A stretch of DNA of 64,000 nt, taken from Rhododendron vialii. Taxonomy: Eukaryota > Streptophyta > Magnoliopsida > Ericales > Ericaceae. The stretch's first letter is position 1. The number at the start of each line of letters is the position of its first letter. The notes under the pieces were generated by a model. That model saw only the letters and a list, made by a program, of their open reading frames with translations. It had not been told where the DNA came from and did not search any database. A program made the translations under genes and the position numbers. Positions 1 to 11,990 of this stretch are shown here, piece after piece. Location of the stretch: assembly GCF_030253575.1 (NCBI RefSeq), contig NC_080559.1:8026501-8090500 (forward strand). Direction: 5' to 3'.

Positions 1-1103
1 TGTTTTTTTTATTATGTGTTTTTATGTTTATAGGTTGCTCGAGTCCGTTATCTAAGACTTTGGCTAAAAAGAAGATTTTAAAGAAGTTTGGGATTCAAAT
101 GCGAAGTGATTCAAAACTGAATGGTTCATATGTTATTTTATGAAATCCAAAGGACCTTTGTGTGATTTAAATCCTCAATCCCTTTATAAGCAATTGACCT
201 ACTGCTTCAGTAGGTAGCAGCCCGTGGAGAAAAAAAAGGAAAAAAAGCGGTCTTCTGGCAGAAAAGAAAAGCTGCGCATGAAGCAGTAGCGGTACGACAG
301 CAGTTTCGATTTTTACTTGACAGCTTTAGATTTCTGTTCTTCTTTTCAGAGCTCTTTTTTTACCTTAAGTCTTGAAGCTTTATTCAAATTACTCGCACTT
401 TGGTAATTAATTTTAATTTTCGTTCTTCATTAAAGTTATTCGATTGTTTTTGTTTGGTTTGGATCTCCTGTTTATTTTTCATTTCGAGTAATTGAAGCAT
501 GTCTCAAATTAGGGTTTCTTTTGTTTCTTTTTTTAATAATGAGTGAGTAGACGTATGGGTAGGGTTGCGGGGTGATTAGCACACCATAGCCAGTTCGGAC
601 ACTGCTTCTATTTTCAAACAATGTAAAAATGATTTAACATAGGAGAAATACTTCCCGCGGACGAACTCGGGCATTGTCGGAGCCTATGTGAACGGGAGAA
701 TGGGGGTCCAAAACTCATTCTCCGTTGCGCATGGATAAACGGCGACCATAGGGTTTCGCATTTTGCGGGGTATCTTTTCTAATCTTAAATTGAACATTTT
801 TAAGAACATCGAATGGAGCAGGTTATTCTGGACTGGTTGCGAGTGCTATGAACCCTACAACCGTACCTTTCTTTTAATTATTTGAAAAGTACAATCAATT
901 TTTAGATTTTTGTAATCTCAATCAAATCAACAAGGGGTGGCTACCTGAGAGCCTATTTAAATTATAACAACCCGAATTTTTAGTCAGCACACATTACCGT
1001 CTTTGTGGATTCGACTCCGGACTTACCGGATATTATGCTGCATCGGTCTCCGCCCTACGCTTGGGGCAACCCATTATTTTAGGTCTAGGAAATCGGTCAA
1101 GCA
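1..1103 (+). mobile_element. Probable 3' part of an LTR whose left end lies outside the window
   Basis: No gene is visible here. The ALS homology of the neighbouring pseudogene starts abruptly at 1104, and the sequence immediately left of it ends AATCGGTCAAGCA, a plausible LTR terminus (CA at 1102-1103). Just upstream, 1003-1075 has a 'gtggattcgactccgg ... ttaccgg' stretch resembling sequence near the 3' end of many plant Gypsy LTRs. This reading is from memory of such elements; no partner LTR or left target duplication can be seen. Alternative: a simple deletion junction. Confidence 0.4.
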
Positions 1104-2776
1104 GGTACCACCAATTGTTGCTGTAGATTTTTCGGCACATCAATCAAAACCGGACCAGGACGGCCTGAACGAGCAAGGAAAAAAGCCTCTTTCACAATCC
1201 TAGGAATATCCTCTGCATCTAGAACAAGATAATTGTGCTTCGTAATAGGCCTAGTTACCTCAACAATTGGGGTTTCTTGAAAAGCATCGGTACCTATCTG
1301 TTTATGCCTATTTTTGGAACATAATCTCGGACCAGTGCTAGAGGGCCATTTAATTAGATACTAATTAAATTGGGTCGAGATTTACAAGTTTCTCGGGCTA
1401 AAAATTAGTGGGTCATATTAATTTTGTGATCTGAAGCAAGGCTCAATTAATTAAAGCCCAAGTGAAGCGAGATACGCCGAATAATCTTCCATGGAAGTTT
1501 TTATTCGGAGCTTTAGAAAAAAAATGAAGGCAACAGGCAAGTGATTGTTCTAAAAGTGGAGTGGCCCACGAGCCACGATGCAGGAGCAATTAGGTTTTTA
1601 CTTGGAAGTTACAAGTAATTGTGGACACTTGGCATCCAAAGAGCAAAGGAGGGAAGTTATTTGCCAAGTCATGGGATACTTGTCAACATACAAGAAACCC
1701 ACTCCCTGTGATCTCACTCTTCCACAATTCGGGCTGCTTCTTTGCTCTTTTCTGCACAACCTTGGAGCCTATATATAACAGAATCGAAGATAGAAAAAGG
1801 GTTCAACACCAATTAAAACATAGCGCTTAAAAACATTTTTCTATTTTCAACAAAGTAGACTATCGAGTACCTCGTGCTCAAATCTCATTCGAACTTACTT
1901 CTTTAAGTAGTTTGAATTTTACTTTTCTTGTACCACTTTATTATCCCGGTATAATAAAGTTTACGTTTTATATTTTACGCATTTCCTATACGACTAGAAA
2001 ATTCTAAATCCACAATCGTGTGACAAACCATGACCCTCCTTGTAATCATTACCCTTTGGGTCACAAGCAATCTCCTTACAAGTTAGAAGTCACGATTCAC
2101 AGCAATCGTCATCCAAAGTTAGGCGCTACAAGTCTTGGCACGTCCGTACTCAACCAACCAACGCCTGCAAACGCATCCGCGCCTTGCTCGGCGTACGTGT
2201 GTCAAAAACGGGAGTTTTCACTATCATACTCGTTGGGACTTGTCCGGTGATGGCGACGATGGGGATGCTGTCGAGCATTGCGTCGGGGAGGCCGGAGATG
2301 AGATTGGTGGCGCCGGGGCCGAAGGTGGCAATGTAGACGCCGGGGAAACCGGAGGCGCGTGCATAGCCCTCAACGGCAAAGATCCCGCCTTGTTCGTGGC
2401 GGGGGAGGACGTTTCGGATGGTGGGGCAGCGCGTGAGGGACTGGTGGATCTCCATCGTGTCGCCGCCAGGGTAGGCGAAGACGTGCTTCACGCACTCCCG
2501 CTCGAGGGCCTCCACTAGGACATCGGTACCCTTTCTGGGTTGCTCCGGGGCAAATCGGGAAAGGAATGTTTCGGTTGGGGTGGTGGGTTTGGAGTTGGAG
2601 TTGGAGAGGACATTGGAAATTTGGAGAGGGCGGCGGATGGCGGTGGTGGTGAACCGGTGGGGATTAGAGGTAATGGGGAGGGTGAATCTGGGAAGAGGGT
2701 TTTTGGATTTGGTGTGGGAGATGATTATGGAAGGAGGATAGGAGGAGATGGCAGGGTTTGCAGCAAGCGCCGTCAT
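1104..2776 (-). pseudogene. ALS: Acetolactate synthase pseudogene (ALS-A), split by a solo LTR and 3'-truncated
   Basis: Minus-strand remnant of plant acetolactate synthase, the plastid ThDP enzyme of branched-chain amino acid synthesis. The 5' part runs from the ATG at 2776 to 2221: a Ser/Thr/Pro-rich transit-peptide-like leader, then [19 protein letters not shown], the catalytic-Glu motif LPRHEQGG and AITGQVP. A solo LTR (1299-2220) interrupts it; the frame resumes at 1298 with [16 protein letters not shown] and PGPVLIDVP and stops at 1104, where homology ends. The two thirds downstream, including the FAD and ThDP/Mg2+ regions, are missing. Where present, it is closer to the family consensus than ALS-B or ALS-C: no gap around MIGTDAF. 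The usual Ala of the YPGGAS motif is Asp. Its 5' leader resembles that of ALS-B, so the two are duplicates in opposite orientation. Confidence 0.9.
1299..2220. mobile_element. Solo LTR (922 bp) inserted in ALS-A, target duplication CTATC
   Basis: The segment begins TGTTTATGCC and ends GGGAGTTTTCA, so it has TG...CA termini. It is bounded by CTATC at 1294-1298 and 2221-2225. Removing it with one CTATC rejoins the ALS-A reading frame exactly (…Met-Ile / Gly-Thr-Asp…). It has no coding capacity; a TATATATA motif near 1770 and AATAAA-like sequence near 1950 fit an LTR. One LTR with matching target duplications is the product of LTR-LTR recombination. The superfamily is not recognisable. Confidence 0.87.
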
Positions 2777-2777
2777 A

Positions 2778-3489
2778 TCTGAAGGAAAGAGAGAGAAACA
2801 GAGTGGAGGCCGTTTTGTGTGTTTGTGTAGAGTTTTGAGGGAGGAGAAGGACGAGTGGTGAGAAGCAAGTTTTTATACTGTATCAAATATATTAGCCGCC
2901 AGATGCCCCGCTAATTTTGTTTGTTTCCGAGTCGAGTTCGGACAGAGCATGCACTACAGAATAGCGGAGTTTACGTGTGCTAAAAGAGAGAATCTTTGCA
3001 TCTGTTTTGCAAAGAAAAAGTTACAGTGCTCAGTCGAGATCGTCCAAAGTATTTTTAAACGATTTGGATTGAAAATCAATTTTGATAGATAATAAATGAT
3101 TATGATTAACTTGTTTTCAAACAAATCTCATTAAAATCCGAACCGTCCAAAATCGAAATGGACGCGCAAGATTAAACAGAAGCTGTGAAAAAGACACTCA
3201 CGTGCCAAAAATGCTTATATTTCTATGGATTGTTACTACTTACTAGTAATTAGATAGGGGTGTATATACATCTGGCCGAGTTGGGTCGGACGGAACTTGC
3301 ACTACAGAATTACGGAGTTTATGCGTGCTAAAATTCCATCCAATCATCAAATAGGTTTCTCTTGATATTTCTCATGCTTATTTTCTAAACCCGTTAATCT
3401 ATTTATTTTATACTACCTTTAATTTCTATAAATTCCTTCTACGAAAAGGTTGAAACTTACAAACTATCTCCCGGTAGTGCAACTTTTAC
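2778..3489. other. ALS-A upstream region with a diverged direct repeat
   Basis: The first 100 bases are the ALS-A leader, similar to the ALS-B leader. Beyond it, a stretch of about 55 bases at 2927-2986 (containing 'gcactacagaat' and 'cggagttta') recurs in the same orientation at 3275-3333. No gene is seen. Confidence 0.5.
2871..2877 (-). promoter_or_regulatory. Possible TATA box of ALS-A
   Basis: TATAAAA on the minus strand, about 95 bases upstream of the ALS-A ATG at 2776, a normal distance for a plant promoter with a leader of about 60 nt. Positional inference only. Confidence 0.4.
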
Positions 3490-5487
3490 TGTAACGCCCT
3501 GAATTTTGGAAACGTTAAATAGACATTTTTATTGAAAATCTAAATAGAGTTTGGCTCAATATTACATCATAATTCTCAAAAGAGTACTTTTATTCAACAA
3601 AATGAGGGGAAACTAAGGTTCCTATCTACTGCCCTGTCTGCTCCTCCATCCTAGCCAGCTCCTCGGCTCCGAAAGTCTTCAAGGTGTAGAGTTCTCCCTG
3701 TTCATCTACAAAGTCTGACACATTATACCAGCGTCGCTACTAGTATAATATCTCAGGGTCACCAAAAGTAACACCGTGAGTTACGAAAACTCAGCAGAAC
3801 AATCTCATACCCGCTAATCCATAAATTACACATAATAGTGTATAGAATTAGTGAGATCCACATAACACATGTGTATTTAACAAAATAATTAATAATGACA
3901 CATCCACATCCACATTCACTATTCAACTAATGTTGGTATCCGTGATTTTTGAGTTTCTCCTACGCGATATCTCGTAAATCGTGTCTCCATTTTTCACTTT
4001 TCATTTTCCAAATCAACATTTCCAAAATCGTTTTTACACTCTCATCCTCGGTTCCGCCGCTCCGAGTTCCCGAGTATCCGCACAATAGTTCCGCTGCTCC
4101 GGGTTCCCATTGGCACACAATTGGCATTGACACCTCTCTGCGATAGCCAAGCCACACATCCTACCTCGGTTCCGCCTCTTCGGGTTCCTGAGTATCCGCA
4201 CAATGATTCCGCCGCTCCGGGTTCCCATTGGCACATACACACACACACCATACAATGGGCTACCACGTCCTGCCTCATTTGGGATTTCAAAATATTTCTT
4301 TTTTTTTTTCAAAACACATCTCATCATTAACCACATCCTAGGTGCCATATTTTTACTTTCTCGATTTATGTGTCTCGTTTTCATGCAACGACTCCGCGGT
4401 AGGACTTTTCACATATGTAATCATAAATCATTCATTGTAATCTTAAAACTAAACTAGCAAGATCATCCAACTCTATATTAATCATCATGCTCAAACCACA
4501 ACTTAAAGCATAACGTCACATGTATGGACGCCTTTGGAGTGAAAATCACTTATACTTTATCACACCACAAGTAATACAAGCAATTCATGTATGCATGCTC
4601 ATAATCATTCTAAATATCAAAATACGAATATTTCTTCATCAACATTAAATGCTTATCTTTCTAAATCTGTTCTTTCTTCTTTTGTGGAAAGTTTTAAACA
4701 ACATATGTTTATTGAAGTAAATGTCGATTATTCAACATGTTTATACATCCTTTAGCAAAATAAATTTACTAGCTATCTTTCATGCATTTCAAACATTATA
4801 GGCAACTAGACAAACTTATATATATACTTAGAGAGAGTAGTTAGGGATATTCTACATGATCATACAACTTTTATACTTAGAATTAATGAGTAAGGGAAAA
4901 TCTACCGTTCTTCTTGGTGGTAGGTACGGCTACGAAAAAAGTAAGTACGTCGGACGGAGTAACTTCCTACGGTGAGCTTCCGGTAGCTTCAAAAGAGAAA
5001 TGTTTTTCTCAAAACTAGATCTTGACTATACTACTAAACTTTTTGGATCCAAAGGGTGGTCGAGTGGTGGTTTGTGACGGTTTTGGATGAGTTTCTTGAA
5101 GAACTTCAAGAAAAACTCAAGAATACCAAGAACAAGAAAGAACAAAGTAAGAACTCAAGTATTTCTAGAGAGAGAAGTTGAAAGGTTAAAAGGTGTGAGT
5201 TAAATGGCAAGGATGGGGTGCTATTTATAGCAAAAGTCTTGGCTATTACCCAAGGAATAAAAATTCTCCCTAATAATTATTGTCCAATGGTTAAGATTTT
5301 TCTAAAAAAATAATAGGCCAAAAGGTACATGTACCCATATATAAATATATTTGTGTACTTAGAAAATCTTATAAAATACTTTACAAGATACTATATAATC
5401 TTTTAAGATTTTCAAGTATCCAATAAAAAAATATAAGATCAAAATTTCTTAATAAACTAATCTAATAAGCACATGTTTCTATTTTAT

Positions 5488-5521
<34 letters not shown>

Positions 5522-6365
5522 TGTCAAAGTTTTCAAATATAAATGTAGGTGCTATTAGGTACCATATAATCCATCAAGATTTTCAAGTATCAAATAAAAT
5601 ATATAGCCAAAATTTTCTTATTAGAATAATTCAAGAAGTACTAGTACTTATATATTTATTAGTGTACTTAGAAATCTATGAAATTATATATTTACATATC
5701 TTTAATGCATATAAACACATGGAAAAATCTATGAAGTGATTTATTTAATAAATCTTAGTACTAGTTAGTAAGACTAACTTATTATCTAATGAATATTTTC
5801 CCTTGCATTTTTGACCAATGGTTAAAATGAATAAGGTAATATATATTTGAAAAATATTTAAAATAACTAAATGTCCTTTAGGTATGTGTATATAAGTCTA
5901 TATATAAATATATATGAGTACTTTATCAAATCTAGCACAAAATATCTTTGATAGAAAATTTAGATTTCCTATTGTTCAATGGATAAAAAATTTCTCTAAC
6001 TTTTATTGTCCAATGGATAAAGGTTTATCTATGGTTAGGAGATTGTAACTAGATGAATTGGTAGTTCGATTCTTCCAACTAATCGGTTGAAAACTAATTC
6101 TACTTGTCACGTAGGATTTCTAGTCAAGAAATATAATTTAAGATTTTGTTTTATACACTAGAAAAATATACAAGTTTTCTACAAGTACACTAGTCTTTTG
6201 AAAATGACTAGATTATCCGGTGCAAAGAAATATAATTTTATAAGTCTCAAATCTAGTTATGACGGATTATTAAAGTTAAAAATGAATTTTAAAGGAAATC
6301 CAAGTAATTAAAATTTAAATATTTAACGAAATTTTTATTTACCAAAAAAAATCAGGATTGTTACA
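3490..6365. mobile_element. Large solo LTR (2876 bp), target duplication TTTAC
   Basis: Starts TGTAACGCCCTGAATTTT and ends AATCAGGATTGTTACA, an inverted terminal match (TGTAAC/GTTACA) typical of long Gypsy LTRs in plants. TTTAC flanks it at 3485-3489 and 6366-6370. No gag, protease or RT homology is found inside. It contains an internal partial duplication (4046-4235) and a TA/CA microsatellite (about 5488-5520). The ends and duplication support a single insertion. Assignment to a Tekay/Del-like chromovirus is inferred from LTR length and terminal sequence only. Confidence 0.75.
4046..4235. repeat. Two-copy internal tandem repeat in the solo LTR
   Basis: A unit beginning 'cctcggttccgcc' and running through 'gagtatccgcacaat' to 'ccgggttcccattggcaca' occurs at 4046-4117 and again at 4161-4235, separated by about 45 bases. 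Within each unit the 'tccgggttccc' motif is itself repeated. Confidence 0.7.
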
Positions 6366-6370
6366 TTTAC

Positions 6371-8029
6371 TTTGCAATAAAAATTTTTGAGTAAAGTACG
6401 GATTACCTCCCTGCAATTTGACAAATGACCTTCCTGAGATGATTAATTAATGACCAATTTATCTCCCTATAATTTTGGAGTAAAATGCTTCCGCTACTTT
6501 TTCTGTCCAAACTGACAGTTTTCGTGTTGCACGTACCTTTATCTCGTCTATGCCAGAGTTAACAAATCTTTTCTTCAAAAATTGTTCGATAAAAGACAAC
6601 AATGCCCTCATTGTTCATCTTCTTCCCCAAACTCAACAAATCCCCCAAATCCCTAGATTACACGAAAAAATTGGCCCCTCTCTCACCCATGCCCCCTCCC
6701 TGCCACATCAATTCACGGACCCATCTCCCCCCCTCTCTCACACACCCAAAATTTGGGAAACCATGAAAAAATTCTTGCATCTCTCTCTCAATTTAGGGAA
6801 CCACCCAACATACGATCACATCCACCATTGTTGAATTGAAGAAGTTCGAAAATTCTATTGGACCGGTGAGTCTTAAGAAGCTCGATGATACAATCCCTTT
6901 TTATTTTTCCGATCATCATCCAACTACCGTACGGGTCGCACACGCCATTTAAACAGCGGTGCATGTCACTGGAGTTCTGGTGCGCGCATTTCGGCCGAGA
7001 TCGACGTTGCCCATAAACGAGTTTTGAGCATTGAGTCTTGTGCGCCACAAGGAGACGATCACAGAAGTGTATTCACGGTTGTCGTCCGTCGAGGTAGTGA
7101 GCCGCACGGGCAAGATAAACGTCGGTGCTTGGTATCAGAACATTCCGTTCTACGCGTTAGAAAATAGGGAGAAGGTCCAGCCATCCAGTAGCTTGTTCTT
7201 TTTTGACCAAGTTCACTCCTGAGTTTTTGTAGGTGGCCGGAATTTGGTCTCAACAAGTTTTTGTTTATTTCCAATTCCAATTGCCATTTCTCCCTCTCCG
7301 TGTTGGAACTTTTGAACATAAGAAGGGAGTAAAGGCTCTTTATTTAAAAAAGAGAAAGGGTAGTTGGGTCTTTTACTTCTACAGTTGACGAAATTAAGTT
7401 GCAGTTTACTCCAAAACCATACTTATTAAGGACTGCACTTTTATATTTTGTTCGACCCTTATAAACCTTGTGTGTAAATACAAGAACATCATCCTTACCT
7501 ATATTATTGCTCTTAATACATTTACATAGGTAAATGAAAGAAACTCATCAACTTTTTATCATTGACTTTTAAAGAGGGATAATTTCTATGTGATAAGAAA
7601 AGTGTAAAAAGAGACAAACAATTGGGGATGAATTGAGTAAAAAAAACATATACACAATGTCCTATGCATATCGGATTGGGTTTCAAGAGATACCCAAAGC
7701 TAATCTCATTAAGTGAACGGGCTTAAAATTAACCTGTGAACCTATAAAATACCATCCCCAAATCTTTATGAAAATACATGATCAGTTAATCACAAACTAA
7801 TCTCTTTAGTGCTCTTTTTACCATTTTTAACAACAATCATTATCTTAAAATTTGTTGGTCTCACACCTTTATGTGAGAGAACAGAGCAGTGATCCTCTCC
7901 CTTACTACAGAATTACTCTCCCTAATAAAGTGGACTTCTAAAATTGCTTTTCTTCTTATGAGGATCCAAAATTTTCGACAATGTGGTGTATTTGAAAGCC
8001 GTATCTATAGGGCATTGTCCATCGCTACT
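6371..8029. other. Intergenic, no gene seen
   Basis: AT-rich sequence with short chance frames only. None shows a recognisable domain, and no tRNA or rRNA is visible. Confidence 0.5.
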
Positions 8030-8215
8030 GCTGGCCCTAATCAAATGCTGTTGAAAAATATTTTGCTTGTACCTGACAAGAAAAAGAACCTACTTTCTGT
8101 TAGTCAGCTTACAAAAGATTTTCCCTGAATTTTTGAGTTCTCATCAAAGGGATAATCAAGGATCAGAAGAAAAACACGATCTTAAAAGGCAGTGAAAGTA
8201 GCAGCAGCAGTAATG
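8030..8215 (+). pseudogene. Copia retrotransposon remnant (post-protease region)
   Basis: The translation of about 8045-8128 contains LLVPDKKKNLLSVSQLTKD, which is the hallmark of the region after the protease in Copia polyproteins (usually '…VPxLKKNLLSVSQL'). After a stop, the frame continues with recognisable FEFSS-like and IKDQK…ILKG-like pieces to about 8215. No gag, integrase or RT remains nearby, so this is an isolated fragment. Confidence 0.6.
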
Positions 8216-8968
8216 AATTATATGGCAGAAAGTAAAGAAGTAGGACTAGCCTCAGAGCATCCACATCAGACTCTTTATTTTTCGGACCAAATTACGTCTT
8301 ACAAAGTCACTTTTTTACTTTAACTAGACTGTCACCTCTAAAGTACCCCTACCGCATCAGACTCTCTACTCTAATTTATTTAAACTCTCTATTTTAATTT
8401 TGGAGAGTGATTTTGCCACTTCCCTTTTCTCTAATGACACTCCCCTTTATGTCTATATTAGGTGATTTGTAGTATTGTTATAGAAAGAGAGTGACATTAG
8501 AAAAAAAGTGAGTGGCAAAATAAATTCCCTCAAATTTTTATAATATTTTGTTTGAAACAAAGCACTGGCCGTTAATGGGACCCAATTGTTGGGTTTTACC
8601 GTTGCAATTTCCCGTTGGAATTGCCCCTTAATTGCATCAGTGGCAACAGCACCTTTGTAGACTTTTTCATATACAACTCAATACATGCGGATGCCCGTTT
8701 GTATATTCTGTTTTGTGCAGAGAATCTGAGAAGATACAAAGGAACGACACAAATATTTTCATCTGTGGGCCAGAAGTTGGTAGCTAGTGGACAATGAAAA
8801 GTTCGATAGATGACTATTTCTACTGAAAAGATGGCCCGTTTTATTCTACTGTATTTTTTTTTTTTTCTAAAAACAGATGGAATTCTCAAGAATCGATAGC
8901 TATATTTTCCATGTTATTGTTGGTGACCAGAAACTCTTAGAATGTTAAGGTCACTTTGGAAATTGGTC

Positions 8969-9135
8969 CTCCCTCCGTCCATTTTTCATGGCCCCGTATT
9001 CAATTATGAACTATTCCTTAATAAGTATTCATTTTAAAAAGCTAATAGGTAAAAATTGACACATTTTTTGTTTTTCCCTCAAAAGTAGATGCCTTTTTTT
9101 AAAAAGTAGTGAGTAAAAGTGTAATGATGAACGAA
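8969..9135. mobile_element. Possible Stowaway-like MITE fragment
   Basis: CTCCCTCCGTCC at 8969-8980 is the classic terminal motif of Stowaway (Tc1/mariner) MITEs. The following sequence, including 'agtgagtaaaagtgtaatga', reappears in diverged form at about 43415-43570. The opposite terminus was not found, so the element is probably truncated. Confidence 0.35.
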
Positions 9136-10470
9136 TGAAATTACAACCAAAAAAACATAATGGCGAAAAATGGAATTGGGCTCCAATCTATCAATTCTGT
9201 TAAACTCAGCGAAGAGAAAATCAAGTTACTTATGAAATTACAACCAAAAAAATAGAATGGCAGAAAATGAAATTGAGGTCCAATCTATCAAGATGGGGAA
9301 GACAAAAAAGAAAGAGTAAAGGAGTGAAGGAGGAGTAGTCCTACCTTTCTATCAAGGGCAAGGGGTGGGACGACTCTGTCAATAGCGGAGCGCGGGACGG
9401 CGGAGCAAATCTGTGAAAGATTGAGGGAGAAGTGAAGATGGGGTGTTCATAGGCCATGAGAGAGTGAGGGGTGTGGGTGTGGGTGTGGGTGTGGGTGTGG
9501 GTGTGGGTGTGGGAGAGAGGCGTGGGGTGGTGGCGGTCGAGGAATGGAAAGGGAGAGAGAGAGGGAGGGAGATGGATCCTGGAGGGTGGGCTAGGGCTGT
9601 TTTTCAGCCGAATTGGAGGAGTCATGGGGTTCTGTGAGAGACGGTGAATATGAGACAGAACGTGGGTAGTTTTTTTTTTTTTTTTTAATGGAAAATATAG
9701 GTAGTGTGTAAGAAATAAGATCATGGGTTTTTTTTTTTTCCCCCCCTTTTAAAGAAAGTGGGAAATCTAGGAAATAAGAATTGAGGATCTGGAGGCTTTG
9801 AGAAGTCGAACAACATTCCCTTAGGATATAGATAGATAGATGGATGGATGGATGGATGGATTATAACATTAATAGATTGAAGGGTATAAAAAATTTGTTG
9901 TCAAAAGAGAACTAAAAAATAATGCATTTCTTCAAGAAAAAACTCTAACCTTTTTGATAAACTAAAAGAATTCAAGGGTATCTAATAAATTGTTGATTTT
10001 TTTTTTTGAAATTTTCTCACATAAATTGTACTATTTGTAAGTCCTCATTTTGCAGACCGAACAAACTTTATAGGATGGGGGAAGTAACAATTTATTAGGA
10101 TTGAGTTCGAAAATATAAAGAGAAACCTATTTATGAATGGACGGACTTTTAGTTCTAGCAAAGCTCCATTCGAACCTGACTCGGCTATATATATTTAGGA
10201 TTTTGTTAACGTATGTCCCATAGGCATATGATAAAGACTAATATATCCTTGTTCATTTATGTTTGTTTGTATGAAAAACCTAAGTTTGAAACACTAGCCA
10301 TAAATCCTTCATTAATTATTATTGATTCATCTGAACGTGAAATGTTCCAAACTCAAAACTTTTTGAATAAAGTCAAACAAATGTGGCTTTTTTTACCACT
10401 ATTTTGTCCCTATTTAAAAAAGAGAGTTTAAATTAAAACTTTTTACTTTTCTCATTACTCTTGTCAATAC
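9136..10470. other. Intergenic, microsatellites only
   Basis: Contains the GGGTGT repeat, poly-T runs near 9670 and 9730, and a GATA/GATG tetranucleotide tract at about 9826-9861. No supported gene. Confidence 0.5.
9469..9513. repeat. GGGTGT hexanucleotide repeat
   Basis: About seven perfect copies of GGGTGT, followed by purine-rich GA tracts. This is a microsatellite; the translated Val-Gly or Thr-His repeats are not evidence of a protein. Confidence 0.9.
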
Positions 10471-10483
10471 AAATTAATAATAC

Positions 10484-10745
10484 ATAAAAAAAGGCATTGA
10501 GTGTTGTCTCAATTGGCATTTCCCGTTCCTTCCCTTGTGGGAGGACCTAGTTCAAACCATGTGAGGGGGCGTTGTGTGGTTCAAAGCTATAGAGAGCCTC
10601 TAAACGCTCCGTGGTGGCATACTCTTACTAACTAACCCCCATAATCTTGGTATAAATCTCTAGACCCCCTATGGTAGCCTACTACTACTAACTAACCCCC
10701 ACAATCTCTGCTAATTTATACTGTTTGACAAAAAAAAATTAACGC
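10484..10745 (+). mobile_element. Possible tRNA-derived SINE
   Basis: A box-A-like sequence (TGTCTCAATTGGCA, about 10505) and a box-B-like sequence (AGTTCAAACC, about 10550) lie roughly 40 bases apart, as in a pol III promoter. The unit ends in an A-run (10731-10739). Similar AT-rich stretches ('aaattaataa…tac') flank it at about 10471-10483 and 10746-10759 and could be a target duplication. The unit cannot fold into a full tRNA cloverleaf by eye. Confidence 0.42.
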
Positions 10746-10759
10746 AAAATTAATAAATA

Positions 10760-11774
10760 CAAATAAAATTGAATAAAAACAAAAAATAAACCAAAAGAAT
10801 AATCAAGGGAATTATTAAGCCAAAACAGTAAATAATAAACATGGTACTGCATAATGTAATATACAGGTAAACTAATAGGAGACTTAAATATTCATCTTCA
10901 GAACCCAACTGACTTATATTTTCATCCTGCTCATTTTGAACACTTATGTTTTCATCCTCTATCTTTTTTAATCCCACAAGTACCTTTATGTGTGTGTGTG
11001 TGTGTGTGTATATATGTATATATATAATAGCACCGAAATTTGGGACTGAAAAATAAAACTTCCCGTCCCCAGGAAAGAATCGACGGTCGATCTCCACTGA
11101 TTTTGCCATGGAATCCCAACAAATCTGCTAATCAATTCCTAAAATTTCTCCACTCAATCCATTTATAACTGACACCCCCTCCGTTTGTAATTTGGTCTCC
11201 ATATTTTCCTAAAAACCCATAAAAAAATCCAGACTATGTTCGTCCTCCATTAATTGGTGCGAATTCCCTCGCCGCTTCTCACTCGCTGCTTGCTGTTGCC
11301 TCGATGCTCGCCGCCGCCTCTCTGCTCGTTGCATGTATAAGAACCATTGCAGTTATGATGGTTTTCGTTTCATGGTAAATAATTTGTATCATTTTACCAT
11401 GAAACGGGTTTTTCACGATCAAACCATCCTTTCTAGCCTCCTTGTGAGCACCCTCAGTGGCCTCGCCCTCACCAACCAACACTTCATCATCTGCAGTCTC
11501 GTCCTCGTCCCCGCTAAGCTTACCCTTACCTTGTTGTTGCCGACTTCCTTCCATCGACGGCCGTTGGACCAATCAACATCAAGATTGAACGCTGGAGGAT
11601 GCGGTTTCCGCACCAAGATGGTCTCTTCAGCGATCGAACGGCTCTCCATCGCCGTGATTTTCCCAGAACACTCAAATCTCGGCCGTCGCAAAAGAACAAT
11701 GCTCCGTCACCATTATCGTTCAACTTCGCCTTTGCCAAAATCAACGCGTTCAAAACCAACAAGAGGAATCGAAA
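10760..11774. other. Intergenic, one perfect hairpin, no supported gene
   Basis: Holds a TG/TA microsatellite (about 10991-11027) and a 14-bp perfect inverted repeat, 11366-11379 with 11393-11406 around a 13-base loop. Open frames on both strands at 11279-11806 show no recognisable domain. Confidence 0.45.
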
Positions 11775-11990
11775 AAGTAAAAATATTTAAATATTTTGGA
11801 AAATAACACTTTTCAGCAAAAAAAAAAGTAGGTTTTTTTTTTCTTTCTGAAAATTTGTTATTTTTCAAAATATTTGGGTAAAAATCAAATATTTTCCGAT
11901 TTCTTTCGTCGAGACAAATCAATAATCTACAAAAATTTAGTTCAAAATTAACGAACACGAAATTTTTTGAATAAGGACAAAACCTCTAAT
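11775..11990. repeat. Dispersed repeat, copy 1 (palindromic head)
   Basis: An imperfect inverted repeat (AAATATTTTGGAAAATAAC against GTTATTTTTCAAAATATTT) is followed by 'cgatttctttcgtcgagacaaatcaataa'. The same order of palindrome and tail recurs at 57005-57225. Function unknown; the layout fits a non-autonomous transposon. Confidence 0.55.

Noticed and set aside
9341..9724. 127-codon minus frame with Thr-His repeats
   Set aside because: Driven by the GGGTGT hexanucleotide repeat.
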